Part shown: positions 23,023 through 33,070 of the stretch, piece after piece
Layout of the letters: every line of letters begins with the position of its first letter
How positions within the stretch are numbered: position 1 is the first letter of the stretch
NCBI RefSeq assembly: GCF_022965805.1
Contig: NC_133114.1
Coordinates: 4,980,261-5,044,260 of the forward strand
From: Primulina eburnea
Lineage: Eukaryota; Streptophyta; Magnoliopsida; Lamiales; Gesneriaceae
Length of the DNA stretch: 64,000 nt
Direction of reading: 5' to 3'
Translations under genes and position numbers: made by a program
The notes under the pieces: model-generated
Seen by the model: the letters and a program-made list of their open reading frames with translations, nothing else
The model's database searches: none
What the model was told of the DNA's origin: nothing

Positions 23023-25139
23023 CATACACGATATTCATACTTTCAATAATATGTTTATTTTTGCTTCTCTACTTCTATATTTTGGTTATTAGCAATTTGG
23101 CTAATATATTGTATATTTCATAAATGTAAAACCTCGTTAACGATCTTTCTACTGGAAATTAAAATAATTTGTTTTACTTTTTTTCTGGATTGTTACCATT
23201 GTTCGTAATTTAAATATTAAAATTTATATATTATTTGTCATTATTACATGTAACACCCTAAATAAATAGTAATCGGATATTTTTAAAATAAAAAATGATA
23301 TAGTTATATAAATAATATAAAATTTATTCTGAATAATATTTGGAAAAATATAAGAGATGTTATGCATAACATGATTTTGGTATTATCCTATAATTAATAA
23401 TGTGCTTTTTTAAATAAATATTTAATATATTGAGTCAATTGACTTCTTTATTTTCTTGGGCTTGAACTTAGTGATGACATATTTATATATATATGAATGA
23501 TAAGGAATAGTTTTGATATGGTATTTTGAGGAATTTCATGAAATTGAATTGAGGGTGTAAACATGAGTTTGGTTTTAAATTATTCATAAATTGATAAATA
23601 CTAATTTAGGATCTAATTAGCATACAATTGCGTATCTATGAATTTAAATTAAATCATATTATATTAAAATAGTGGACATTTGGACTTTCATTAAATATCG
23701 TAGATGCACGTTACATATATTTATAAACAATAATAAATGTTTGGAGATTGTGTCGTATCAAGATTTATTTATGAAAATTGGAAGGTAGAAATTAGAAAAA
23801 GTGGATTCTAAGCATACAATAAAGAATAGGTGAAGATGGTGATCAAATGGGAATAACTTTGTAGGTGACCATAATTAAGTTAAATTTTATCATATATGTA
23901 CACTATTTATACTGGCATTACTTCACAAAAACTCTAAAATTGATGAGAGCACAGCGAGATGTGTCCAAATCAGAGGCTTTTCTATGAGGAAAAGCTGATG
24001 CTGACCAGAAAATACGAAGATAATCACGTGAATGAGCGTCGGAGAGGTGTTCGACGTGGTCACTCCGATGCTAAAGTCAGCAGATGAACGAGGAGAACCA
24101 ATGTAGCAAAGAGAATACTATGCAAATGGTGTATGAAATTCCAGAGAGTAAATGATGTGGACAATATATATATGAACGAATGTTTAAATGTTAAGCAAAC
24201 CTGATATTTATAACAAAAAAGTCAACGATGACTTTGTTTCCAATATCCACTTACTAATTATGGCAAGATGATTTCTCATACCCTTGTTTTCTGACACCAA
24301 CTTCTCTGGCACGTCAAACTGTCTATTTCGTCATGTCAAAGTCATATGATTTTGACGGTAATGATTGCCAAGATAAAGTATCACATGCTTATGCACTCGA
24401 ATGTAGTGCTAATATCGAGGTAACCCAAGTAGAAAGACATCACCCGGGAACTTGTCTAAAAGCCCAGGCCTCTGGTAATCCGGTGAGATGTTACCTCAGG
24501 CAATCATTTGTCCGACTGGTATTAGATCAATCCAAAACTTTTCATGACCTAATCCATGATCAGGGATCATTCAAAACCCATGACCAGAGCTTCCCCTAAA
24601 TATCAACTACAATTTGATACGTCAATTCATAAGAGCCTGGAAATGCGGCTATAATTTTATTTTGCAAGCTTTAATTACTGATATTTGATATTTAATCTTT
24701 TAAACAAAGTTATCATTCGGAAATTAACAATAATAGATTGGCTGACAAATATTTTTTGACAACTCTACTGGCTTGATTAATTATGATGACACAAGGAAAA
24801 TCTCAAGGGAGACTTTGTATTCAGTCCCTAATGAAACTCATCTTTGTTTCAACTCCCTCTTTCCCCAAAATACCCTTCATTCTTCTTTTTAAATAATTTA
24901 TTTTTCTTTTAAATTTAATGGCCCATCATGCTTCCGTAAAATAAAATTAAATATTTTACCTCTTTGACCGAAGTACCACCGGGTTATGTCCACCGTATTT
25001 TACAGACTGCTCCTCACAGTCCAACCACGCGATCACAACCGATGGTTACCGACGCAGATTCCTTCAGCAATACTCGGCACAACTCTAATTCGTTTCCTAC
25101 CTTAGAGTGTATAATAAAATATAAAATTTTGAAAATAAT
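23023..25139. other. Intergenic DNA left of EVE2
   Basis: No gene is supported. A TGTAACACCCTAAATAA string at 23251 resembles the start of some gypsy LTRs, but no partner was found. An 88-residue open stretch at 24333-24599 shows no family. The last part, 25114-25130, is one of the two direct repeats flanking EVE2. Confidence 0.5.
25114..25130. repeat. Direct repeat at the left edge of EVE2
   Basis: 17 bp, ATAAAATATAAAATTTT, identical to 32666-32682 beyond the other end of EVE2. Being A/T only, it could be a chance match, a target duplication or microhomology used at integration. Confidence 0.45.
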
Positions 25140-25169
25140 ACATGAGAGGGGCTGAGAGCAAAGATCTCT

Positions 25170-25175
25170 TTTATT
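25170..25175 (-). terminator. EVE2 poly(A) signal
   Basis: AATAAA on the minus strand, about 175 nt beyond the TATA box. In a circular genome it would be passed once and used on the second pass, as in cauliflower mosaic virus. Confidence 0.6.
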
Positions 25176-25350
25176 CAAACACAAACATTTATTTATTACA
25201 TAGTAACCTCCTGTAGAGGAGGAGAAACTTGTTTAGCTACTAATAGTAGCTGAACTTACTACACACATAAACTTGAAAGAGAAATATTACAACCTTATAT
25301 GAAAGAAATGAGGAAAATGTTCGATGATCTTCACTTCCTTCTTCCTGCCT

Positions 25351-25358
25351 TATTTATA
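25351..25358 (-). promoter_or_regulatory. EVE2 TATA box of the pregenomic RNA promoter
   Basis: TATAAATA on the minus strand, downstream of the last ORF in the large intergenic region, where caulimovirids have their 35S-type promoter. The matching poly(A) signal lies close downstream. Confidence 0.6.
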
Positions 25359-25911
25359 GAAGGCTCCTTCGGATTTGAACTTCGGATTTCAAATCTTCAT
25401 AAGCCTTTACAGCTTGCATTGGGGACCATTTGGTGGTTGAGGGGTCCTTGTCTAGATTATCAATCTTGAAATCAACTTCTCATCCTCTTTTATCTCTCTC
25501 AGCTACCATTGTCGATGAGTTTCCAATATATCTGCAGTAATTTCATCTCCTTTATATTCTCGGAAATGATTTACTAACCATTTAAGAGCTTCTGCCTCTT
25601 TTCTCTTGTATGTTAATCTTCTTTTCAAAACTTTCAAATATACCCTATACATTTTTAAGTTTTGATTCTGGTGTGTTAACTGGTTTCCCTTCTATCCTTA
25701 TTTATAGATGAATTTTCGGGACCAGTTATTTTACTTTTTATTCATTGGATTCCTTTTAGTTTTGGTATCCAATGTTCTCTTGTCTTTTTCCACTTTATTA
25801 GTGGTTAACGAGTCACCTACCACCTATTATTGGTGGTCCTTGTTTTTCCACTCACATGAATTTCACATGGTGGTCCTTCTTTTGGTTAGTGGGTGAGTCA
25901 CATGTCCATCA

Positions 25912-27213
25912 TTAGTTTTGTCGAGGCATCTTTGGCTTTCGCTGTCCTCGAGGAAAACGTGATTGTGGTCCTTCCCCACTTGTGCTTGAATCGTTAAAGT
26001 GTTTCCGATCAGATCTCGGCTTGAATCCTTTACCGAATTCCGGTTCCTTCTGGTTTTGGCATTCAAGGCAGATGTTTTCTGACCATCTTCCTATGTGTGC
26101 CATATTACAGAATTTCCGACGAGTTTCTTTACTGGCCGGCAGCTTAAAACTTGTTGTTTTTCCTGTCATGGTATTTAACAGGAATGATCCGTTCACTGAA
26201 TGATTATAAAATTTGAACGGAAACTTGACCTTGTCCATCTCAGTGAGACAGACCCAGAAACCCCATGCTCTTCTGGTAGAAATGTCTTCTTCAGTGATTG
26301 AAGCAACCAGGGGTGTTTCTTCTGTTGGAGGATCCTTGATAAATTTTTGGACATTTGTATCCGGCCTCCTTAGCTTGATGAAATGAAAGGCTTCGTGAGA
26401 ACCTTTCCCTGCTGGTTCTGGTGCTGCACTAAAGAAGTATAGCTCCAAAACATCTCCTCTGGACAAATAATCATTGTTTGCCCAAGTCTCGTGAACAGCT
26501 TCCTGGATCCATTTTGGTAAACCTGAGATTTCCGGAAAGCTGGGTGATGTAGTATAAACTGAGGCAAGAGCCCCGAATTCATACCATGCTTTAACCTCCT
26601 TTGGATATGAATTTTGTTTCATCCATACCCTTGGATATTTTCCTGAAACATCAACCCTATTGGTAGCTGGGTTAATGCCAATTCTTGTTTTTAATTTCTC
26701 CCAATTCTGTTGGTACACCTGAAATGGAGAAATTGTTGATTCGTTAATATCAACCTTAGATTTGCCTTTGTCAATACGAGGCCTAAGGTTGATCTCTCCC
26801 TCTTCAATCCCCGAGGTGAAGGGTTGACTTGATGACTCAAGATAAGGATCAGGAGTCTCAATTTTTGTTTCAGCCGACTCATCTGGTGATGATCCCGACT
26901 TAACACTTGTGCAAGGGGTATTTGAATCCCCCGCTACAGGTATAGAGTCCTGTACTCGAAAACTCTCCATTTGTGAAACCAATGGCTTCTCAATGCCCTG
27001 GAGGATAGGCCTTTGCATTACAGACCATAACTGAGTATATGCCTGTAAACATCCTGTAATTCGATCAGAGACAATTCTCTTATCAGCTTGTTGTAGCCTT
27101 CCCGCAATTTCTGCGTTAACGGCTAACTTGTTAAACTCGGTTTGAAGCATTTCAAGGTGTTCCCTCAAATGCCTCTGCATCTTGATAATAGCATCAATGT
27201 CAATGCTGTCCAT
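25912..27213 (-). CDS. EVE2 last ORF, in the position of the transactivator
   Basis: 433 codons, open, starting MDSIDIDAI at 27213; the ATG overlaps the end of the polymerase frame by 14 nt. The N-terminal 60 residues look helical and could be a coiled coil. The middle (about 95-160) is polar and rich in P, S, E and T. The conserved-looking core (about 190-370) includes GLPKWIQEAV and SHEAFHFIKL. Near 369-385 C, H, C and C residues are spaced like a zinc finger (CX3HX8CX2C), followed by a basic tail. Caulimo-, cavemo- and solendoviruses have the translational transactivator and inclusion-body protein here; I assign this role by position only. EVE1 holds a decayed copy of the same ORF. Confidence 0.75.
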   Translation of the reverse strand: MDSIDIDAIIKMQRHLREHLEMLQTEFNKLAVNAEIAGRLQQADKRIVSDRITGCLQAYTQLWSVMQRPILQGIEKPLVSQMESFRVQDSIPVAGDSNTPCTSVKSGSSPDESAETKIETPDPYLESSSQPFTSGIEEGEINLRPRIDKGKSKVDINESTISPFQVYQQNWEKLKTRIGINPATNRVDVSGKYPRVWMKQNSYPKEVKAWYEFGALASVYTTSPSFPEISGLPKWIQEAVHETWANNDYLSRGDVLELYFFSAAPEPAGKGSHEAFHFIKLRRPDTNVQKFIKDPPTEETPLVASITEEDISTRRAWGFWVCLTEMDKVKFPFKFYNHSVNGSFLLNTMTGKTTSFKLPASKETRRKFCNMAHIGRWSENICLECQNQKEPEFGKGFKPRSDRKHFNDSSTSGEGPQSRFPRGQRKPKMPRQN

Positions 27214-29222
27214 CTCTTGTCAAAAAATCTGCAAGAATATTTTCGTGAGATTTTATTATCATAATATCAAAAATATAATTTTGACATAGGGCTTGCCATC
27301 GTAGTAATCTAGCCTTCTCAGGTTTAGACTCAATTCTATTCCTTAAAAAAGCTTTAACTTGTGTGTTATCAACTTTCAAAGTGAATTTCTTTGCAAGTAG
27401 AAATAATGGCCATTTTTCAAAAGCCCTCTTTACTGCATAAAATTCCTTTTCGTTGATATGCCATCTTATGGCTTCTGCATCTGAGAATAACCCACTACAA
27501 TATCTGCATGGTTGTTCTCCATCTGGGGTGAGCTTAGTAAGAACTGCTGCCCACCAATGATCACTGGCATCAGTATATAATACCAGATCATCTTCAACTT
27601 GAGGAATAGCCATTTTCGGAAGATTCTTGCAAACCTTCTTTAAATGGATAAGTTCTTTTGTGTGTTCGTCTGTCCATATAAATCTAGCATCTTTTTTCAA
27701 TAATGGACTAAACACTTTCCTGTGTTTTGCTAGGTTTTTTATAAACATCCCAGCAAAATTAACAACTCCTAAGAAACTTTGAAGTTGCTTCTTATCTTTG
27801 AGAATCTCTGGAAAATTTGCACTTTTCCACTATGTGTTCTTGCAGAATTATTCCTGACTCATCGATTTCAATTCCGAGGAATTCAATCTTCCTTTTAGCA
27901 ATGACTGCTTTCTTTTCAGATAAAACCAGTCCTTCTTTCTTACAAACATTAGAGAAAATCTCTAAATGCTTTATATGTTCATTCATATCTTTAGATGCTA
28001 TTAAAACATCATCGATGTAAACAAACATAAACTTAAAATAATCTTTAAAAAGATTATCCATTTTTCTTTGAAATATCTGGGGTGAATTAGCCAATCCCAT
28101 TGGTAATACTTCCCAAATATAATGTCCTTGAGGTGTGGAGAAAGCTGTGAATTTCTTGCTTTCTTCCTGCATCCGAATCTGATAGAATCCAGACTTGCAA
28201 TCAAATTTAGAGAATATCTTGGCATTGCGAATACAACTAATCAAGTGTTCTCTACTAGGTATAAAATACCCATCAAATTCCATAATTTTATTAATTTCTT
28301 GATAATTAATAACCAATCTGGGTTTTCCTCGTTTAATCTCACCATGATTTCTTACCAGGAAACCTGGACTGCTATATGGTGACATACCTGCTTTGATTAA
28401 TCCAAGATCCAAATGTTCCTTGATTATAATCTGCATATCCCTCTGATCAATGATGTTCATTGGGATGGGTTTACAACGGACAAATTCATACTCTTTGCCT
28501 TCCTTGATCTTAAGGCAAGCCCTGAGTTGATTTCTGTCCCACCATGCCAAGGGATCTTCGTTGTAATTTTCTTTGATCCTCTTCTTGACATCTTCCAATG
28601 ATACCTTGGATTCAAACTCTACTTCATTTGTCTGTAGAGTTATCTTAAGGAATTCTATATCTTCTGGTTGGAGTTCCTTATCTGCTCTTAACTGGAGCAT
28701 TGTTTCTCCAAACCGTCTAGAATCCTTCATTTTTGGGTTCAGAAGTTTTCCTGAATCACCACGCTTGCTGCGAAACTGGATTGGCAATTTTCTGTAAAAT
28801 GCCTCTCTAAGTCTCTGGACTATGATTTTGTGAGCACATGGTGTTGTGAATACTAATCTCCTAGTCTCATTTTCTTGTGTATAGGACTTGAACATTTGTA
28901 GGAAGTTATTTCCTAACAATATGTCTGCTCCTGTATCATGAAAATAAATTGGTGGTGTCTTCACCTTGTACCAAGGTGTTTGTCCAGCACCTCCAATCAT
29001 GATTTCAGTCATCTTAATCCCTTTACATAAGATTAAGATTCTTCTGGAAAAATCTCTTCCAACAATCTTGGGTAACTCTTCTTCCAAATTATTTGGAAAA
29101 ACTCCTCGTTTTGCTGTACATATTCCAGCACCTGAATCAATATATGCAGCAAAGTATTCTGCCTTATATTGTTCATACAACATTCCTACTGGAATGTATA
29201 TGGAGAATGGACTTGTGGTCAT
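27200..29222 (-). pseudogene. EVE2 protease, reverse transcriptase and RNase H (one frameshift)
   Basis: The frame starts at the ATG at 29222, overlapping the movement-protein stop as ATGA. The protease has YIDSGAG near residue 28 and the ILLGNNFL partner motif near 105. RT follows, with LVINYQEINK, QGHYIWEVLPMGL and the catalytic FVYIDDVLIA. RNase H in the next frame has LYTDASDHWW and ends in ADFLTRDGQH at 27200. A single frameshift lies between about 27790 and 27840, at the RT-RNase H border; total length (2023 nt) is otherwise normal for a caulimovirid polymerase of about 675 residues. All catalytic motifs are visible. Without the shift correct product cannot be made, so it is listed as a pseudogene. 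Confidence 0.9.
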
Positions 29223-30454
29223 TGGACTTTCCACATCTTATCTTCTGCCATAAACTCCATTCCATGCTCTAGACGTTTCCAAGGTTTGTGTTCCTCAAGA
29301 AACTCTAGTCCAAGAATCAGTCGATCTGATTCTTTACCTGGAATTCCTTGGATATGGACTTCCAATTCTCCGATATTAATCAGTCCTTGGTAAGTTCCTA
29401 TCGTAGGTTGTTCCAAATAGTATATTGAATTACAAGGAAATTGATTCCTCTGTTTTGTAATATCAAATACTATTTCTACTTCCTTCCACCCTTCTGGGCA
29501 TCTAAGTTTTCCTATGGTAGAAAAACTTTTTAGCTCCTGTTGGGTTTCTATGACAGGCTTTTTATCCCATCTATAACTTGTAATTCTATCTTCTTGAAAA
29601 GATAGTCTTCTTGATTCCAGTCTAAGACTTTGATTCCTTTTTAGAATCAGTTTGTCTTGGATCTGGATATCTGTTTCCTGTATCAAAGGAAACTCGACTC
29701 TTTCTGGATAAATTGCCTGAGCAACTTTTCCAAATATCTCAGGGATTTCAATAAACTCATTTCTAATAAACAATTCAGAATGATGTGTATTAGATAGAGC
29801 ATATGAAATTTGATAGGTAATAGAATATGGCCTATTACCTTCTTTCATCAGCCTTTTTTCCTTGAAGTTCTGATGCAATGTCAAGGCTCGGCTGAAATCT
29901 CGATCTGCCAAGTTGTAGGCTATCCTTGGATAGATTACTCCTACAATCTTTCCTGCACATAGATTTCCTGAGATTGTTCCCAGTACTGAATCTTGTAGAT
30001 TCCCCATTCTTTTATCGCAAATAGCAATATCAATTGGTGAATCTATCCCTTCTTTGAAAGTAGCCTTTATTATAATTTGGATTGCTCCGATATGAATCCA
30101 AGACATAGTTCTTGCTACTTCTATCTTGAGTTTTTGTAATTCCTCCTTAATTTCTTCGGAAGGAATTAACTGCATCTCCATTCTATTTCCTGTTAGTTCC
30201 ATCGGGATAGCCATTTCCCTTCTAGAAACTTTATAGATTAGATGATGCTTTCTGTTTCTTAGGCCAAGACTTCCTAAGAACTTTTCTACCTGTCCTGCAG
30301 AGAAACCTTGATATCTCTGTAGACTCGGATTTTCTCTCATGATTCTTTGAACCATATTATGAGATATTGTTGTCTGGCTGAAAAACCCAGACAGATCTTC
30401 ATGTGTTTCGTGTCGAAACACCTCGTCTTCAGACAGATTCCGATTCTGTTCCAT
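29219..30454 (-). CDS. EVE2 movement protein, 30K superfamily
   Basis: 411 codons, open, starting MEQNRNLSED at 30454, 26 nt inside the capsid frame. The region of about residues 130-220 (WIHIGAIQIIIKATFKEG, SPIDIAICDKRM, then GKIVGVIYPRIAYNLADRD) has the beta-rich pattern of 30K-type movement proteins of caulimovirids, which line plasmodesmata for cell-to-cell spread. The C-terminal 60 residues contain LILGLEFLEEHKPW, which resembles the second half of a retropepsin but lacks an active-site DSG. The frame has no break. It ends in TGA at 29219, overlapping the polymerase start. Family by pattern and order; not checked by search. Confidence 0.75.
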   Translation of the reverse strand: MEQNRNLSEDEVFRHETHEDLSGFFSQTTISHNMVQRIMRENPSLQRYQGFSAGQVEKFLGSLGLRNRKHHLIYKVSRREMAIPMELTGNRMEMQLIPSEEIKEELQKLKIEVARTMSWIHIGAIQIIIKATFKEGIDSPIDIAICDKRMGNLQDSVLGTISGNLCAGKIVGVIYPRIAYNLADRDFSRALTLHQNFKEKRLMKEGNRPYSITYQISYALSNTHHSELFIRNEFIEIPEIFGKVAQAIYPERVEFPLIQETDIQIQDKLILKRNQSLRLESRRLSFQEDRITSYRWDKKPVIETQQELKSFSTIGKLRCPEGWKEVEIVFDITKQRNQFPCNSIYYLEQPTIGTYQGLINIGELEVHIQGIPGKESDRLILGLEFLEEHKPWKRLEHGMEFMAEDKMWKVQ

Positions 30455-31871
30455 CAGATTCTTCCTGACTTAAGACTTCTTCTTCTTCATATATACTTTC
30501 ATCTGAGGCAATATCCTCAAATCGGTATACTTGAATAAGATCTTGGTAATAAACTGCTTCTTCAATATCCGGAGTAGGATCGAAGCGTTTAATACCTCTT
30601 TTCTCATTTTCTGGACAATTGGTCGAGATATGACCTCTTGCTCCACATGTCCAGCAATTACAATCCTTAAAACTTTCATTGGCTCGAGTATGAGCTCTTC
30701 TAAAAGTTTTCTTTGTAGGTGTTCTTCCTGTGCTTCGAGATGAACTCGATGCTTGGGATGATATCCTACTTCTTGATGATCCGCTTCTTTGTCCAGATTT
30801 ATAAGATCTGGCTTTCTGTCGAGACCATATGGTTCTTGGTTTCAAAGAACTTCTTCTACTTCGTGCATAAGGATGAGTCCTAAAACTTTTCCCTTTATGC
30901 TTCTGTGGTTTACTTCCAATAATAGTTGGAAGATCATTTTCCTTACAACACAAAGGAGTTCTTTTGTTGATACCCCTTAAGCGTTTGTAATTCTTTTGTA
31001 ATGCTGCCATATGGCACCATTCTGCCAATTTTCCTTTAAGGAAAGAGGCTCTTCTTGCCAGAGTATCTGGATTTCCAGGTACGTATTCCCTTATGAGCAT
31101 TTCTCTCCAAGGGCTTGGCATTTTTGCGAAGAAAAGCTGCATAGCTATATCTTCTTCGACTCCTGAATTCCATCTATATTTGGTGAATAACATAATGTAT
31201 TCATCTACCAAACATATATCATGTAATTCAAGACTATACAGAGCTTGAGTGTATTTCTTTTTCTTCTCTGTATCTTGACTGTTAAAATAGTCTACCCCTA
31301 TAAAGTGTGCTTTAAAGAGGGTAGCCATTTTTCCAGCGATCTCGCTGAGAGATTCACCAGTTAGGACTGATTCCTTCATATCTGATGAAGTCATGTCCCA
31401 AGCAATTTTTACTGATCCCATAAGACTCATTTCCAAAAGTTTAATGAATCCTTCTTTGTTGAGATCAAGTGTTCCTGCTGCAATCCTCATAGCAGATGTT
31501 CAATCGTCTATGAGATCTTCTCTGTTTTTGAAGTCCAATACATCAAGGTTAAGCATAACCCCGTAAGGATGTATAGGATCTAAAACAGTTTTCCCATAGG
31601 GTGTTTGGTTCAAAGGAATTTGAGTTCTCCTTGCCCTTGTTCCCGCTGGGTGTGATCCTCCACCAGTATGGAAATCAGTCTGAGATTCTCTCATATTTAC
31701 ATTATGAGATCCCATACTTTCCCTTGGTGGTTCCTGAGAAGATGACCAGGTTATTGCAGGTGGTGTTTCACCTACTGCTGTGTTCATCTTTAGATCTACT
31801 ACTTTGAGATTTGCGAAAGATTCCGCAAGCTCTTGTAGATCCTCTAAACCAATCCTTTCTAAAGTTGTCAT
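30429..31871 (-). pseudogene. EVE2 capsid protein (one nonsense codon)
   Basis: The start ATG at 31871 shares its A with the stop of the upstream ORF (TGATG), a coupling seen in plant pararetroviruses. The frame spans 480 codons with one in-frame TGA at 31500-31502, about residue 124; the same frame continues on both sides. Features are an acidic, polar N-terminus, a central region with the capsid-like stretch around SVKIAWDMTSS, an R/S/K-rich segment (about 340-400), the zinc knuckle CWTCGARGHISTNC (CX2CX4HX4C) near 410-425, and a very acidic C-terminus. Length and layout match caulimovirid coat proteins (around 490 residues in cauliflower mosaic virus). Confidence 0.88.
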
Positions 31872-32242
31872 CAGATGAATTTCTTTTCTGAGACAGACTT
31901 TATTAGATTGATCATCTTTTCTTCTTCGGTTAAAGGTTTTGACACCACTCTGGCCTTCCCTTGTTGATGTAACAAAGGTTCGGTACCAAATGAGGGTGGT
32001 AACCATCCTCCTGAAGTTCGTCTACTAGAACTTGGTTGTTGTTCTAGTTTCTGAATTCTTGTTTGAATATCCTTTAAGGTTACAAGAATTTCTTCTTGTT
32101 TCTCTAGGATTTTCTCAACTCTTTGAGGTACATAATATAGCAAAGTGCCATAACTTTGTACCGTTTTCTGGATCTCTCTAAGATCTGAAGAGAGCTTAGA
32201 GGAATCTGGAACTATCTCCAGAAACTTATTATTTTGAATCAT
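31871..32242 (-). CDS. EVE2 first ORF, virion-associated-protein-like
   Basis: 123 codons, open, ATG at 32242, about 225 nt downstream of the primer site. The central part (about 35-70: VEKILEKQEEILVTLKDIQ and onward) has heptad spacing and should form a coiled coil. A polar linker with SSSRRTSGG and a basic C-terminus follow. This layout, length (129 in cauliflower mosaic virus ORF III) and position just before the capsid gene fit the virion-associated protein, a coiled-coil protein that anchors to the capsid and is needed for transmission and movement. It could also be the equivalent of a badnavirus ORF2. No break is seen. Confidence 0.65.
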   Translation of the reverse strand: MIQNNKFLEIVPDSSKLSSDLREIQKTVQSYGTLLYYVPQRVEKILEKQEEILVTLKDIQTRIQKLEQQPSSSRRTSGGWLPPSFGTEPLLHQQGKARVVSKPLTEEEKMINLIKSVSEKKFI

Positions 32243-32467
32243 AAGTTTACCTGAGATTTTACCTGAGGGTGCTGATGCTTCCCTTCCGGCTTCTGAGATC
32301 TAACAATAGTTAGATGCACTTGTTTATATTCCAAAATTTTGGAATATTCCTTGTAAATTATTTTTCTCGAACCGTAGTTCGGATTCATAATTTTTTCGAA
32401 ATTCTCCTTCTCAATGGTTTAGTTACTAGTAATAATAAAATTTGTGTTTGAAATATATTAACCTTTC

Positions 32468-32479
32468 GCTCTGATACCA
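32468..32479 (-). other. EVE2 tRNA-Met primer-binding site
   Basis: TGGTATCAGAGC on the minus strand, the conserved start of minus-strand DNA synthesis in plant pararetroviruses, upstream of the first ORF. No LTR lies next to it, unlike in retrotransposons. Confidence 0.85.
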
Positions 32480-32500
32480 TTTTCGAAAGCGTGGGATCAA

Positions 32501-33070
32501 TTCTTTTTAAAATCAGATTAAAGGGTATAGTTGGTATTTTTGAATAGAAATTCTCTCACCAGGGATGTAGGAACAAAGTTGTTTTGAATTGGGACTGACC
32601 CCCAATTCTCCCAAATCTGAAATTTTGATTGACTGATTAGGACATTCAAGTTTAGTACAATTAATATAAAATATAAAATTTTAAATATTTTTGTTATTAT
32701 TTAAATCTATCTATCCAACCATGGTTTTATTCATTATACTTATAAAGATAATGTATTTATCTTTTCAATACATGGTATATATGTCCAGTCGATAATAAAT
32801 CACGACTACTTATTCAACCATCATATATGAATAAGTATTCATTATTCATCACTCAACATATATATCATATATTGAGTAGATTATGACACTGATAATAGCT
32901 GACGTGTTGCCAGGTGATTGAGTTAATAGCACCGGTGCAATGCACAGCGTGCACATAATAGGAACTCGACTACCCTCCTGCTGAATAAAGCTTCACTCAC
33001 CCTTTGCTGCCCATTTTGCAAAGTTGTCCACTTTTTCTCATTTCTCCCCAAACCTTTTTTGCCGTCTTCA
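32501..33070. other. Junction of EVE2 with the SMT2 5' region
   Basis: Includes the second 17-bp direct repeat (32666-32682) and then AT-rich DNA with ATATAT stretches to about 32880. The last 150 bp should hold the SMT2 5' untranslated region (C/T-rich near 33000-33060). The exact virus-host border and the transcription start cannot be fixed. Confidence 0.5.
32666..32682. repeat. Direct repeat at the right edge of EVE2
   Basis: The same 17 bp as 25114-25130. Confidence 0.45.

Larger units (their letters stand above)
25140..32500 (-). mobile_element. EVE2: nearly complete endogenous pararetrovirus (Caulimoviridae)
   Basis: About 7.4 kb on the minus strand holds a tRNA-Met primer site (32468-32479) and five closely packed ORFs: VAP-like, capsid, movement protein, protease-RT-RNase H and a last ORF. 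An intergenic region with TATA box and poly(A) signal follows. ORF junctions overlap by 1, 26, 4 and 14 nt, typical of a compact viral genome translated from a polycistronic RNA. There is no integrase and there are no LTRs, which excludes a retrotransposon. The order capsid before movement protein before polymerase resembles cavemo- and solendoviruses; the separate VAP-like ORF in front is less usual. One nonsense codon and one frameshift are the only clear breaks. The right edge (about 32500-32640) is uncertain. Confidence 0.88.

Noticed and set aside
24333..24599. 88-codon frame
   Set aside because: No motif, no conserved text and no promoter; ordinary chance length.
32468..32479. TGGTATCAGAGC as sign of an LTR retrotransposon
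   Set aside because: No LTR adjoins it and the downstream genes are viral, with a movement protein and no integrase.
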